From assembly GCF_039535785.1 (NCBI RefSeq), contig NZ_BAAAXV010000001.1, positions 3,286,001 to 3,350,000 of the forward strand: 64,000 nt of DNA, in the 5' to 3' direction. This DNA is from Nonomuraea helvata (GTDB lineage: Bacteria; Actinomycetota; Actinomycetes; Streptosporangiales; Streptosporangiaceae). The notes below the pieces were generated by a model, which searched no databases, had not been told where the DNA came from, and was given only the letters and a program-made list of their open reading frames with translations. This document shows positions 8,218 through 17,034 of the stretch, piece after piece. The position numbers were made by a program, and so were the translations under genes. Numbering within the stretch: the first letter of the stretch is position 1; each line of letters opens with the position of its first letter.

Positions 8218-9437
8218 GCCACCGTCTCGATGCCGAGCAAAGCGTCGTAGTCGCTGAGCTGGCGTTGTTCCACCTCAGTGTCGATCGGCGTGGCCACGGC
8301 CTGCAGCCTGGCTGAGCGCAGCGCCGCCGCGGCCCGGGCGTGAGCGGGGTCGGTGAGCGTCTGGTGGGCGTCCCAGCAGCGCTCGTGCCGGGCCATCACC
8401 TGGCCGGCGCAGGTCACCGTGACGTGCTCCAGGTCGGCGACGACCTCGACCAGGCGGCCGATCGCGGACGGGTGAACGGAGTAGTCGTTGGAGGCGACGC
8501 GCACGTAGTGATCGCGCGCCAGCCGGGTCGCGCTGCGCCAGCCCACGGTCGGCGGCACTGGCGGCAACGCGACCATCGCCGCCCGATCCGCGCCGATCCG
8601 GTCCGCCGGACGGCAGTCCAGACGGCGATGATGGCGCTGGTTGGCTCGCTGCAGCCAACCCTCCAGCTGGGTGTTGAAGTCGTGCGGGCCGGTGAAGGCG
8701 CGGCCCGGCAGGAATGAGGTCTCCAGATAGCCGTTGGCCCGCTCCACCAGCCCTTTGGCTTCCGGATCGGCCGGCCGGCACTGCAGGATGCGAGCGCCCA
8801 ACGTGCCGCGGAAGGCTTCGGCGTCGCGGGTGAGCTGCGGGCGGCCGCCTTTCCATGCCCCGATGGCGCCCTCGTTGTCCCACACGAGAGTCTTCGGGGT
8901 GGCGCCGAGCAGGGACAGCAGCGCCCACATCCCAGCGAACAGATCCCCCGCTGCGCGGGAAGGCAGCATCCGGGCCAGCAGCCAGCGCGAGTAGCCGCAG
9001 ACCAGGACCAGCACCGGCAGGCTCATCCCGCGGCCGGGCCCGACCGGGATGCGGGCCGGCGGGAACCATAGATCGCATTGAGCCAGCTCGCCCGGCTGGT
9101 AGCTGGTGCGCGAGGCCGGATCGACGGGCCGGTACTCCGGCCGGATCTGCCGGATGCGGTCCTTGAGCACGGTTATCGACCGCTGCCAGCTGATCCGCTC
9201 GGCGATCACCGTCGCGGGCATGTCCGGCCACTGCCGCAGCAGCTGGCGGATCTGCGGTTCTACCGCATCCACGATCGACTTCTTACTTGGCCGTTGATAC
9301 TTCGGCGGCTCCTCGGCCGCCAATGCCCGCCGCACCGTGTTCCTGGCGATGCCCAGATGCCGCGCGATCGCTTTGATCGGCATGCCCTCGGCCCGGTGCA
9401 ACCGGCGGATCTCCGCCCAGTCCTCCACCTTGATCAC
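8214..9437 (-). CDS. istA: IS21-family transposase IstA
   Basis: A 407-aa DDE transposase. N-terminal HTH (MPIKAIARHLGIARNTVRRAL) is followed by the integrase core with acidic residues in AQCDLWF, LVWDNEG and EAKGLVERANGYLE. The C-terminal segment has NDYSVHPSAIGR. Length and order match the shorter IstA class. It begins about 45 bases inside the right-hand repeats of the element. Confidence 0.93.
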   Translation of the reverse strand: MIKVEDWAEIRRLHRAEGMPIKAIARHLGIARNTVRRALAAEEPPKYQRPSKKSIVDAVEPQIRQLLRQWPDMPATVIAERISWQRSITVLKDRIRQIRPEYRPVDPASRTSYQPGELAQCDLWFPPARIPVGPGRGMSLPVLVLVCGYSRWLLARMLPSRAAGDLFAGMWALLSLLGATPKTLVWDNEGAIGAWKGGRPQLTRDAEAFRGTLGARILQCRPADPEAKGLVERANGYLETSFLPGRAFTGPHDFNTQLEGWLQRANQRHHRRLDCRPADRIGADRAAMVALPPVPPTVGWRSATRLARDHYVRVASNDYSVHPSAIGRLVEVVADLEHVTVTCAGQVMARHERCWDAHQTLTDPAHARAAAALRSARLQAVATPIDTEVEQRQLSDYDALLGIETVA

Positions 9438-9482
9438 CCTCCAGAGTGAACTGCAAGGGGGGTCAGATTTCGGCCGTCGCCT

Positions 9483-9510
9483 GGGGGTCAGTATTCACGC
9501 GTCGTCGACA
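9483..9510 (-). repeat. Terminal inverted repeat, right end of IS21 element 2
   Basis: Read on the minus strand it begins TGTCGACGACG and ends CTGACCCCC, matching the left end at 23 of 28 positions. GGTTT follows immediately at 9511. Confidence 0.9.
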
Positions 9511-9869
9511 GGTTTGGCCGAGATGAACCCGATGCGGCCATCACGGCCATGTCAACAGGCTCGGCCAGCCGACGTCTCATGCACCGCATGATCCCACATC
9601 ACCGCATGTCAGAGCCAGGATCAAAGCGCGCCCTGCAGGATTCGAACCTGATGGGAGTCAACGGGGTGCCGATGGAACCGACGAAAGCTGAGACCGCCCT
9701 GACCCCGGACTCGTCTAAAAACCGGGGATGGCCAGAAAGTGGACAGCAAACTGGTCTGGGGAACGGTCAGGCGGGGCGAGCACACTCGGGCGGACCAGGT
9801 GTGTGGTGGCGGACAACGCGCCACCGGCGGCGAAGTTCCGCACGAAGTGACAGGAAGGCTGATTCGATC
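9511..9869. other. Intergenic region upstream of ddl
   Basis: Starts with the GGTTT target duplication and includes a tRNA-like 3' fragment (9627-9652). The rest has no recognisable gene. The open frame running into ddl is treated as non-coding because the ddl start at 9870 has its own ribosome-binding site. Confidence 0.5.
9627..9652 (-). other. tRNA 3'-end remnant (possible attachment-site scar)
   Basis: On the minus strand the sequence reads CAGGTTCGAATCCTG, a T-arm with its 7-base loop, followed by CAGGGCGC, which looks like the 3' half of an acceptor stem. No D-arm or anticodon arm precedes it. Such tRNA 3' pieces are typical of att sites left by integrating elements. No integrase remains beside it. 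Confidence 0.35.
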
Positions 9870-10826
9870 ATGACTGAACGCCTGCGCGTGGCCGTGCTGG
9901 CGGGCGGCCCCTCGGCCGAGCACCAGGTGTCGCTGCAGTCGGCGCAGGCGGTGCTCGACGCCCTGCCGAAGGACCTGTACGAGCCCATACCCGTCATCAT
10001 CGACCGCCAGGGCAGATGGCCGCTGGAACTGCGCCGCGGCGTGGCGGACGTGCTCTTCCCCGTGCTGCACGGGCCGTTCGGAGAGGACGGCGTTCTTCAG
10101 GGCCATCTGCAGACGCTGGGCATCCCGTACGTGGGCTGCGGTGTCCTGGCCTCGGCCGTGGCGATGGACAAGGTCGCGATGAAGCGCACGTTCGTCGCCG
10201 AGGGTATTCCCGTCACTCCGTACGTCTGGTTCACCGACCACGAATGGCGCACCACGACCGACCACTGGGGCCTGGTCAAGACGCTCGACTGGCCGATGTA
10301 CGTCAAACCGGCCAACATGGGCTCCTCCATCGGCATCTCGCGCGTCACCTCCATGGAGGAACTGCGCGCGGGCGTCGATCTGGCGCTCACCCACGACCGG
10401 GTCGTGCTCGTCGAGCAGGGCGTCGACGCCCGCGAACTGATCTGCGGCGTGCTCGGCGATCATGACTCGCCGGAGGCTTCGGTGCCCGGCGAGCTGAACG
10501 TGAACGGCGCGTGGCTCGACTACGAGGCCAAATACCTCAGCAGTTCCGAGATCTCCACGATTCCCGCCGCATTGCCCGAACGGGTGGCCGAGGACGTGCG
10601 TGAGCTGTCTCTGCGCGTCTACCGGGCGATCGGCGGCTACGGCCTGTCCCGGGTCGACTTCCTGTACGAGGAGGACACCGGACGCCTGTACGTCCTGGAG
10701 ATCAACACCATGCCGGGCTTCACCCCCCGATCCGTCTACCCCAAGGCATGGGCGGAAAGCGGCGTCCCGTACCCGGACCTGCTGCGCCGCCTCATCGACC
10801 TGGCGTTCGCGCGGAGCGGCTCGTGA
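9870..10826 (+). CDS. ddl: D-alanine--D-alanine ligase
   Basis: ATP-grasp ligase of 318 aa that joins two D-Ala for the peptidoglycan stem. N-terminal GGPSAEHQVSLQSA holds the catalytic Glu-His-Ser region; YVKPANMGSSIGIS is the nucleotide-binding loop; EINTMPGFTPRSVYP at the end holds the metal ligands. The omega loop has DYEAKY (217-222), the D-Ala-D-Ala type, rather than the VanA type, so a D-lactate ligase is unlikely. The ATG at 9870 follows AGGAAGG. It overlaps murF, forming a dedicated D-Ala-D-Ala addition pair. The usual dcw genes are absent, so this is probably an accessory copy. Confidence 0.92.
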   Translation: MTERLRVAVLAGGPSAEHQVSLQSAQAVLDALPKDLYEPIPVIIDRQGRWPLELRRGVADVLFPVLHGPFGEDGVLQGHLQTLGIPYVGCGVLASAVAMDKVAMKRTFVAEGIPVTPYVWFTDHEWRTTTDHWGLVKTLDWPMYVKPANMGSSIGISRVTSMEELRAGVDLALTHDRVVLVEQGVDARELICGVLGDHDSPEASVPGELNVNGAWLDYEAKYLSSSEISTIPAALPERVAEDVRELSLRVYRAIGGYGLSRVDFLYEEDTGRLYVLEINTMPGFTPRSVYPKAWAESGVPYPDLLRRLIDLAFARSGS

Positions 10827-12190
10827 TCCACATGACGCTGGCCGAGATCGCCCGGGTCATCGGCGCGGACCTGCACAGCGTGGGTGAGCCGGAGGCGCTG
10901 GTGACGGCGCCGCCGGCGATCGACTCCCGTGACGTCGTGCCGGGTGGACTGTTCGCCGCGACGGCCGGGGCCCGCGTGGACGGGCATGATTACGCGGCGA
11001 AGGCCGTGGCGTCCGGGGCCGTGGCCGTGCTGGCCTCCCGGCCCGTCGGGGTGCCCGCCCTTGTGGTCGAGGACGTGCAGACGGCGCTGGGCGTACTGGC
11101 CCGGCACGTGCTCGCACGCCTCGGTCCGATCGTGATCGCCCTGACCGGCTCGGTGGGCAAGACCACGACCAAGGACCTGCTGGCCCAGGTGCTCGAACGG
11201 CACGGGCCGACGATCGCCACCGATCGATCGTTCAACAACGAGCTGGGGTTGCCGCTCACCGTGCTGCGTGCCGACGCCACGACCCAGTACCTGGTGCTGG
11301 AGATGGGCGCGGGCCGCAAGGGCGACCTGACCTATCTGACCGGAATCGCGCCCCCGCAGGTGGGCCTGGTGCTCAACGTCGGTGCCGCGCACGTCTCGCG
11401 CATGGGGGGCAGGCTGGCCGACGTCGCTGCCGCGAAGGGGGAACTGGTTGAGGCGTTGCCCGCCGGCGGGTTCGCGATTCTGAACGCCGACGATCCGTAC
11501 GTCATGGGCATGGCGGGCCGTACCAAGGCGCGGATCGTCCCGTACGGCGGATCGGCGGGCGTGCGTGCCGAGAACGTGCGGCTGGGAGACCTGGCCAAGC
11601 CCTCGTTCGACCTGGTGACGCCCTCCAGCCGCGCCCGGGTCGAGCTGGACCTCATCGGCGAGCACCAGGTGGGCAACGCGCTGGGCGCCGCCGCGGTGGC
11701 GGTGACGCTCGGGCTGTCCGCCGGCGAGATCGCCGACGGGCTGAACGCGGCCAGGCGGCGTTCCCCCGGGCGACTGGAGGTGTTCGAACGGCCCGACGGC
11801 ATCACCGTCGTCAACGACGCTTACAACGCCAACCCCGAGTCCATGCGAGCCGGGCTACGGGCGTTGAAGGCGATGGCTGGCGGACGCCGTACCGTCGCCG
11901 TGCTCGGTGCGATGGGCCAGCAGGCCGATGCCTCGCGCGCCCGGCACAGGCAGGTGGGGCGGCTCGTGGCCGATCTGGGCATCGACGTGCTGATCGCGGT
12001 CGGGCCGGGGGATCCGGTCGAGATGGCGCGGGAGGCGGAGTCGGCGGGCGTCACCGTGCGGACGGCCGAGAACACGGCCGCGACGGTCAGGCTGGCCGCC
12101 GGGCTGCTCGAACCGGGGGATGTCGTGCTGGTCAAGGCCTCCAGCGAGATCGGACTCAGCGCCTGTGCGCGGGAGCTGGCGGGTGGCTGA
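10823..12190 (+). CDS. murF: UDP-N-acetylmuramoyl-tripeptide--D-alanyl-D-alanine ligase
   Basis: A 455-aa Mur ligase that attaches the D-Ala-D-Ala made by Ddl to the UDP-MurNAc-tripeptide. The N-terminal substrate domain (MTLAEIARVIGADLH) is followed by the ATP loop GSVGKTTTKD, the central motif FNNELGLPLTVLRA, and the C-terminal NDAYNANPESMRAGL typical of MurF. The GTG start at 10823 overlaps the ddl stop (GTGA); the ATG at 10832 is the alternative. Its own stop overlaps the start of a decayed AAA-ATPase gene. Confidence 0.93.
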   Translation: MIHMTLAEIARVIGADLHSVGEPEALVTAPPAIDSRDVVPGGLFAATAGARVDGHDYAAKAVASGAVAVLASRPVGVPALVVEDVQTALGVLARHVLARLGPIVIALTGSVGKTTTKDLLAQVLERHGPTIATDRSFNNELGLPLTVLRADATTQYLVLEMGAGRKGDLTYLTGIAPPQVGLVLNVGAAHVSRMGGRLADVAAAKGELVEALPAGGFAILNADDPYVMGMAGRTKARIVPYGGSAGVRAENVRLGDLAKPSFDLVTPSSRARVELDLIGEHQVGNALGAAAVAVTLGLSAGEIADGLNAARRRSPGRLEVFERPDGITVVNDAYNANPESMRAGLRALKAMAGGRRTVAVLGAMGQQADASRARHRQVGRLVADLGIDVLIAVGPGDPVEMAREAESAGVTVRTAENTAATVRLAAGLLEPGDVVLVKASSEIGLSACARELAGG

Positions 12191-13297
12191 GCCGGTCGCA
12201 GTGCTGGGGCGGCGGCTGCTGGCGGCGCGGAAGCGGACCTTCGTCGGCCGGGAGGAGGAGCTTGCCGTCTTCGAGGCGGCGCTGCGTATCGGGGGCCGGG
12301 TGTTGTTCGTGCACGGTCCGGGCGGTGTGGGCAAGTCGGCGCTGCTGTGCCGTTTCGCGCAGGAGGCGGCCGGACGTCCGGTGACAAAGCTGGACGGCCA
12401 CGCATTGGGCCCGTCCCCGGCCGCCTTCGAGTCCGCCGCCAGACCGGTGCTCGACGGCGAGCGTGCCGTGCTGCTCATCGACACCCTCGAACAGATCCAA
12501 AGCCTGGAAAACTGGCTGCGCGAACACTTCCTGCCCCCTGCCGGTCGGCGCGCTCGTCGTCGTGGCCGGACGCAACTCCCCGGATCTGCTGTGGCAGGCC
12601 GATCCCGACTGGTCGGACACGTTGCAGATCATGCCGCTGCGCTGCGCCTGGCCGCCAAGGTCGACGGCGTGGAGTCCGTCGTCGCCATGCGCTTCTGGAT
12701 GGACAGGCAACCGCAGGCGTACCGCGTCTACCGGCGTACCGCGACTGGGGGAGCTGAGTGGCTACCACCGGCACTATCACAAGTACGACCAGGGAAAACT
12801 CGCGTGCTCGGAGATTCGGAATACGCCCTGTTCTCCCACGACTGGCGGGGCCTCGCCCGTCCAGGTGTGGCTCGAACGGGTGCTGACGGCCGGGCCGCGC
12901 AGGGATGTTCCCGAGGTGCCGGAGCTTGAGCTGGCGGTGTTGTCACAGGAGGAGTTCGCGGGTGCCGTGCGCAAGGCCCTGCGGCACCTGTCGCGCCCCT
13001 CCGAACTGGCCGCCAACCCCCTCGTCCGCAGCAGGCTGGTCGCCGGGCACGCCGACCCCGTACTGGCCCTTCGCCAGCTCCGGGAAGAGAGCATCAGGAA
13101 CCTGAGCGGGGACCCGCGCGCGAGCAAGCCGCATCGCGCTGGACACCACCTACCTGCGCGGCGTGCCCACTCAGGAGGCCGCCGCCGAACGGCTCGGCCT
13201 GCCCTACTCCACCTACCGCCGCCATCTGGTCTCCGGAATCGAGCGCGTCTGCGAGGATCTCTGGCGTCGCGAGCTCTATGGCGCGCACGAGAGCTGA
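12183..13297 (+). pseudogene. Decayed AAA-ATPase/HTH protein (paralogue of 14416-16464 and 30606-32633)
   Basis: Starts well with a GTG inside the end of murF: FVGREEELAVFEAAL, then Walker A GPGGVGKSALL and LLIDTLEQIQSLENWLREHF. A frameshift near 12540 is followed by PVGALVVVAGRNSPDLLWQAD. About 300 residues of the middle are then missing: the next recognisable parts are FWMDRQPQAYRVYRR and SEYALFSHDW, each in another frame. The end (TQEAAAERLGLPYSTYRRHL, then a stop at 13297) is again shifted. At least three frameshifts and one large deletion, so not functional. Confidence 0.85.
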
Positions 13298-13302
13298 GCG
13301 GG

Positions 13303-13995
13303 TCAGCCGGACAGGGCGAAGGCGGCCGCCGCCTCGGCGTGCAGGCGGGCGCTCGGCAGTACGGGGACGGGGCTGTCCTTGTCGCTGATCAGCAGCTCGA
13401 TCTCGGTGCAGCCGAGGATGACGCCCTCGGCGCCCGCGTCGGCCAGGTCGTCGATGATCGCGGTGTAGGAGCTCCTGGAGGAGGGACGGAGCGTTCCGCG
13501 CACCAGCTCGTCGAAGATCACGTCATGGACCAGCTCGCGCTGCGCGCGCCCGGGGACGATCACCTCGAAGCCGTGGGTGGCCAACCGGTCCCGGTAGAAG
13601 GGCTCCTCCATCGTGAAGCGGGTGCCCAGCAGGCCGACCTTCCGCATGCCTCTGGCTGTGACCTCGGCTCCCACCGCGTCGGCGATGTGCAGGACGGGCA
13701 CGTTCGTGCTCTGTGCCACCTCGTCGCTCACCCGGTTGAAGGTGTTGCTGCAGATGAGCAGTATCTCGGCGCCCATCGACTCGAGCCCGCCGCCCGCCTC
13801 GGCCAGCAGCGCTCCCACATCCTGCCACCGGCCGGCGAAGATGAGGTCTTCGACCGTGGTGTAGTCGACCGACCAGATCAGGCTGTTGGCGGAATGGCTG
13901 CCGCCGAGGCGCTCGCGTATGCGCTGGTTGATGACCTGGTAGTAGATGACCGTCGATTCCCAGCTCAAGCCGCCGATGAGCCCGATAGTACGCAT
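13303..13995 (-). CDS. Aspartate/glutamate racemase family protein
   Basis: A 230-aa cofactor-independent racemase of the YgeA type. N-terminal GLIGGLSWESTVIYYQVIN, first catalytic cysteine in LLICSNTFNRV, second in VILGCTEIELL. The spacing and the LGTRFTMEEPFYRDRL segment match YgeA-like amino-acid racemases. It might supply D-amino acids, but it is transcribed convergently to ddl-murF and is only 5 bases from the pseudogene, so a functional link is guesswork. Confidence 0.88.
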   Translation of the reverse strand: MRTIGLIGGLSWESTVIYYQVINQRIRERLGGSHSANSLIWSVDYTTVEDLIFAGRWQDVGALLAEAGGGLESMGAEILLICSNTFNRVSDEVAQSTNVPVLHIADAVGAEVTARGMRKVGLLGTRFTMEEPFYRDRLATHGFEVIVPGRAQRELVHDVIFDELVRGTLRPSSRSSYTAIIDDLADAGAEGVILGCTEIELLISDKDSPVPVLPSARLHAEAAAAFALSG

Positions 13996-14177
13996 GGAAC
14001 TCCGTTCGTAACCGTGTCGCGGCAGGCTAGGCGGAGTACCTGCTCATTTCGCAGACCAAAAACTGTCCGGTTCTTCGCGGGCAGCTTCTGGTCATAGATC
14101 TGACCTGTCGAATGGACAGGCGGAGTCCCTAGCTTGCCTCCGGTCAAATGTGAACTTCACCCATCGGGGGCGATCCG

Positions 14178-14400
14178 TTGAACAGGAAGAGCACCGGCGT
14201 GCTGTCCGCAGTGCTGGCCGGGATGCTGAGGACGAGCGCGTGCGGTACGGACAAGACCGAGACCGCGCAGGGCTCAGGCGGCTGCGACACCGGCAAGGGC
14301 ACGCTGGTCGTCGGCGTGATCGCGCCATGGTCAGGCAAGCTGTCCATGACCGTGGTGGCCTCTGTCCTCGCCGCCGGTGGCGTCTTCACCATCTCGGAGG
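14178..14400 (+). pseudogene. 5' fragment of a lipoprotein solute-binding protein gene
   Basis: MNRKSTGVLSAVLAGM leads into a lipobox-like TSACG and then GCDTGKGTLVVGVIAPWSGKLS, the N-terminus of a branched-chain amino-acid type ABC solute-binding lipoprotein. After about 60 residues homology stops and the frame runs into the AAA-ATPase gene on the other strand. Only a stub of the gene remains. Confidence 0.5.
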
Positions 14401-14415
14401 CGACGGCCACACCGT

Positions 14416-16464
14416 TCACGACGCGTTGGCGCCGTAGAGCTCCCGGTGCCACAGGTCGGCACAGATACGTTCGATGCCGGCTGTCAGGTGGCGACGGTAG
14501 GTGGTGAACGGCAGGCCGAGTCGTTCGGCGGCCAGCTCCTGGGTGGGCGTGCCGTGCAGGAACGTGACAGACAGTGCCCGGTGGAGCTTGGCCGAGCGTG
14601 GGTCATGGCGTAGGTCGTCGATCGCCTGGCGGAGCAGGTCGCCCAGTGCCGTGGCCGGGTCCTGCCCGGCCCGCTCGGCGATCAGCCTGGTGCGCGTCAG
14701 CGGGGAAGCGGCCAGCGCGTCCAGCCGCGACAACTGGCGCAACGCCTTGCGAACCGCCTCGGCGAACTCCGCCTGGGACAGCACCGCCAGCTCCGCCGTC
14801 TCGGTTTCCGGCCCGTCGGCGGGACCCGTTACGGGCAGGTGGTTCACCCGCTCCAGCCACGCCCGCGCCGGCACCGCGCGCCAATCATGAGCGAACAGCG
14901 TGTACGCGTCCTCCCCCAGCCGCGGCTGCTCGGGGATATCCCGCATCCCGTAACGCCGTAAACGCTCCACCCACGCCTTGCCCAGACGCTTTACCGCGAT
15001 ATACGACCAGGCCATCCGCTCGGCCCGCAGACAATTACCGATCACCCGCCACTGAATCACATCCATCACCGGCGAATTCTCGCAATGAGGCGGCAGCACC
15101 CATAGCCGGCTGACCGCCAGATGTTCACCGGCGCGCAATGGCGTGGAGGCGCGCGCATGCGCCCACGCCATGGCCACGACGGGATCGGCCGTCAGTTCTT
15201 GCTCATCGAGTTCGGCCAGACGCAACCACGCTGTGAAGGCCACGACCTCACCGGTTTCGGTCCGTCGATACAGCCGGAACGCCTCCGGCTGACGTTCCGC
15301 CCAGAAGGCGGCGCAGGCGGCGGACGCCGCACCCTCCGCTGCCGTGGCCACCCGGACCAGCGTGCCAACGTCCTCCTCGCGCAGCACCTCTTCCTGGAAC
15401 TCGCCCTCGTCGCGGCAGCGGTGGAAGTCGGCCGGCGCCTCGTTGTCGCGATGCAGGTAGAGCAGTGCCGCCACCGCGCCGAGTACGTCCGCGTCGCTCG
15501 CCGTACGTACCCTCTCCGCCAGGTGCGCGTGGATGCGGTCGTGCATCGCCGTATACCCCTCGGGATCCCGCCATCGCAGGTCCGCCTCCAGCACCTCCCG
15601 CACCACGTCATGCGGAAACAGCCCCAGACGGCTCGACTCCACGAACGGCAACCGCCGCAACCATCCGAACAGCCTGCTGGCGTCTTGCGGTAAGGCCGCC
15701 CGCAGCAGTTCCTCCGTCGTCATGTACGCATGCGCGCAGATTTCCAGAGCATGCCGATGCGCCGCCGAAGGCAGCTCGCCCACCAGCTGATCCAGCAACG
15801 TGGCCACCACGTCCTGATTCGGCATCCACCGCCTGCCGGCCCCGCCGTCCTTCACCGCCACCGCCGCCCCCAGCAGCAGCGCCAGCGGATGACCACCGGC
15901 AAACGCCAGCAGCACCTCGCGCAACTCGGCCGCCACCCCGCAGGAGTCCAGCAGAGCCTGCGCGTCCGCGGTCGGCAGGTCGCGCAGGGCCAGCACCTCC
16001 AGCGCCCCCGCCCATCCCGAGTCGGCCTGCCACCGCAGGTCCGGCGGGTTTCGCCCCGCGATCACCACCAACGCCCCCATGGGCACCCGCGGCAGGAACC
16101 GCTCGCGCAGCCATCCCTCCAAGCCCTGAATCCGTTCGAAGTCGTCGACCAGCAATACCGCGTCCGCATCCCGCAGCACCAACTCGGCCTCGGCCTCGAA
16201 CGCCGCCGGCGACGGCTCCACCGTGCGCCCGTCCACCACCGACACCGGCCGCCCCGCCACCACGGCCGCCTGCGCAAACCGCCGCAACAAAGCCGACTTC
16301 CCGATACCGCCGGGACCGTGCACGTACAGAACGCTGCAGCCGCCGCCGTACAACGCCGCGTCGAAAACCGCGAGCTCTTCCTCCCGCCCCACAAACGCCA
16401 TCTCACGCGCCGCTTGCAGGCGCGATCCCAGCAACCCGGACGTATTACTACTCCCCGATGACAT
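14416..16464 (-). CDS. AAA-ATPase with C-terminal HTH, intact paralogue 1
   Basis: Soluble 682-aa protein. The N-terminus has MAFVGREEELAVFDAAL, Walker A GPGGIGKSALLRR and Walker B VLLVDDFERI, then a STAND/AAA-like region (LVVIAGRNPPDL, FAGGHPLALLLGAA) and a long helical sensor part. The last 70 residues include TQELAAERLGLPFTTYRRHL, a helix-turn-helix like a sigma-region-4 or LuxR-type fold. It looks like a signal-responsive regulator. Start placed at ATG 16464, just before the region shared with its paralogues; an upstream start at 16557 would add unmatched residues. Two relatives lie in this window. Confidence 0.75.
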   Translation of the reverse strand: MSSGSSNTSGLLGSRLQAAREMAFVGREEELAVFDAALYGGGCSVLYVHGPGGIGKSALLRRFAQAAVVAGRPVSVVDGRTVEPSPAAFEAEAELVLRDADAVLLVDDFERIQGLEGWLRERFLPRVPMGALVVIAGRNPPDLRWQADSGWAGALEVLALRDLPTADAQALLDSCGVAAELREVLLAFAGGHPLALLLGAAVAVKDGGAGRRWMPNQDVVATLLDQLVGELPSAAHRHALEICAHAYMTTEELLRAALPQDASRLFGWLRRLPFVESSRLGLFPHDVVREVLEADLRWRDPEGYTAMHDRIHAHLAERVRTASDADVLGAVAALLYLHRDNEAPADFHRCRDEGEFQEEVLREEDVGTLVRVATAAEGAASAACAAFWAERQPEAFRLYRRTETGEVVAFTAWLRLAELDEQELTADPVVAMAWAHARASTPLRAGEHLAVSRLWVLPPHCENSPVMDVIQWRVIGNCLRAERMAWSYIAVKRLGKAWVERLRRYGMRDIPEQPRLGEDAYTLFAHDWRAVPARAWLERVNHLPVTGPADGPETETAELAVLSQAEFAEAVRKALRQLSRLDALAASPLTRTRLIAERAGQDPATALGDLLRQAIDDLRHDPRSAKLHRALSVTFLHGTPTQELAAERLGLPFTTYRRHLTAGIERICADLWHRELYGANAS

Positions 16465-17034
16465 ATCCCCTAATCCCTCTCCGGACACCCGGCCGGCACT
16501 GCTGTCAAGTCCCGGTACGACCTCTCGGACGCGCTGGCCGGATTCTCGGTGAACCATCCACAGGTCGGCCAGTCAGCCAAGAATTCAACAGGACGCACCA
16601 TGACGCTTCGCCCCGTCTCCTCTCGAAATTATGAAGACAACGAGCCGTGACAATATCGCCCGCTGTCCACCACAAGTACAGCAGACCGTACCTCCAGACA
16701 TTCGCCCGCGTCGCACAACGCAAAAATAACCCGTTCAATGCGCGGATCGTTCACGTGATGAATTTGGCATTCGGCGCGCACCCCGTCCGATTGAAAATGA
16801 GAGATCCTTCCGAATTACGACGCACTAGAGCAACGGAACCTCCACGCTGCACCTAATCAGCACTTCGCTCGTTGAGGATTCCCAGGGATTGCGAAGGGAA
16901 CCCTGCTTTGATGCGGTGGCGATCGACGATGCGCTGGACCTGTTCGCGCTGCTGAGGCCGCGCTCAGCGCGACCTCTGGTGGCAATCGGGTATTGGCCGC
17001 GGTGCAGAAACGCCCTGGGCCTGGCCGTCGGGGT
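16465..17034. other. Intergenic region
   Basis: Upstream of the AAA-ATPase gene and downstream of the epoxide hydrolase gene. It is noticeably AT-richer than the surroundings around 16620-16860. At 16906-16953 the plus strand reads AIDDALDLFALL, similar to an N-terminal segment of Tn3-family transposases, but the match is too short to call. No gene supported. Confidence 0.5.

Larger units (their letters stand above)
7325..9510 (-). mobile_element. Complete IS21-family element 2 (2186 bp)
   Basis: The ends are inverted repeats: 7325-7352 matches the reverse complement of 9483-9510 at 23 of 28 positions, both beginning TGTC and ending CTGACCCCC. A second, subterminal copy of the same unit follows inside each end (7353-7376 and around 9455-9482), as is common in IS21. 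GGTTT at 7320-7324 is repeated at 9511-9515, a 5-bp target site duplication. istA and istB are both intact, so the element looks recently inserted and functional. Confidence 0.92.

Noticed and set aside
9870..10826. VanA-type D-Ala-D-Lac ligase
   Set aside because: Omega-loop has YEAKY, the D-Ala-D-Ala signature, and there is no vanH or vanX next to it.
15465..16634. 389-residue plus-strand open frame
   Set aside because: Proline/arginine/alanine-rich antisense shadow of the AAA-ATPase gene; no domain and wrong GC-position pattern.
16906..16953. Tn3-type transposase fragment
   Set aside because: Only a dozen residues (AIDDALDLFALL) look similar; no other part of such a gene is nearby.
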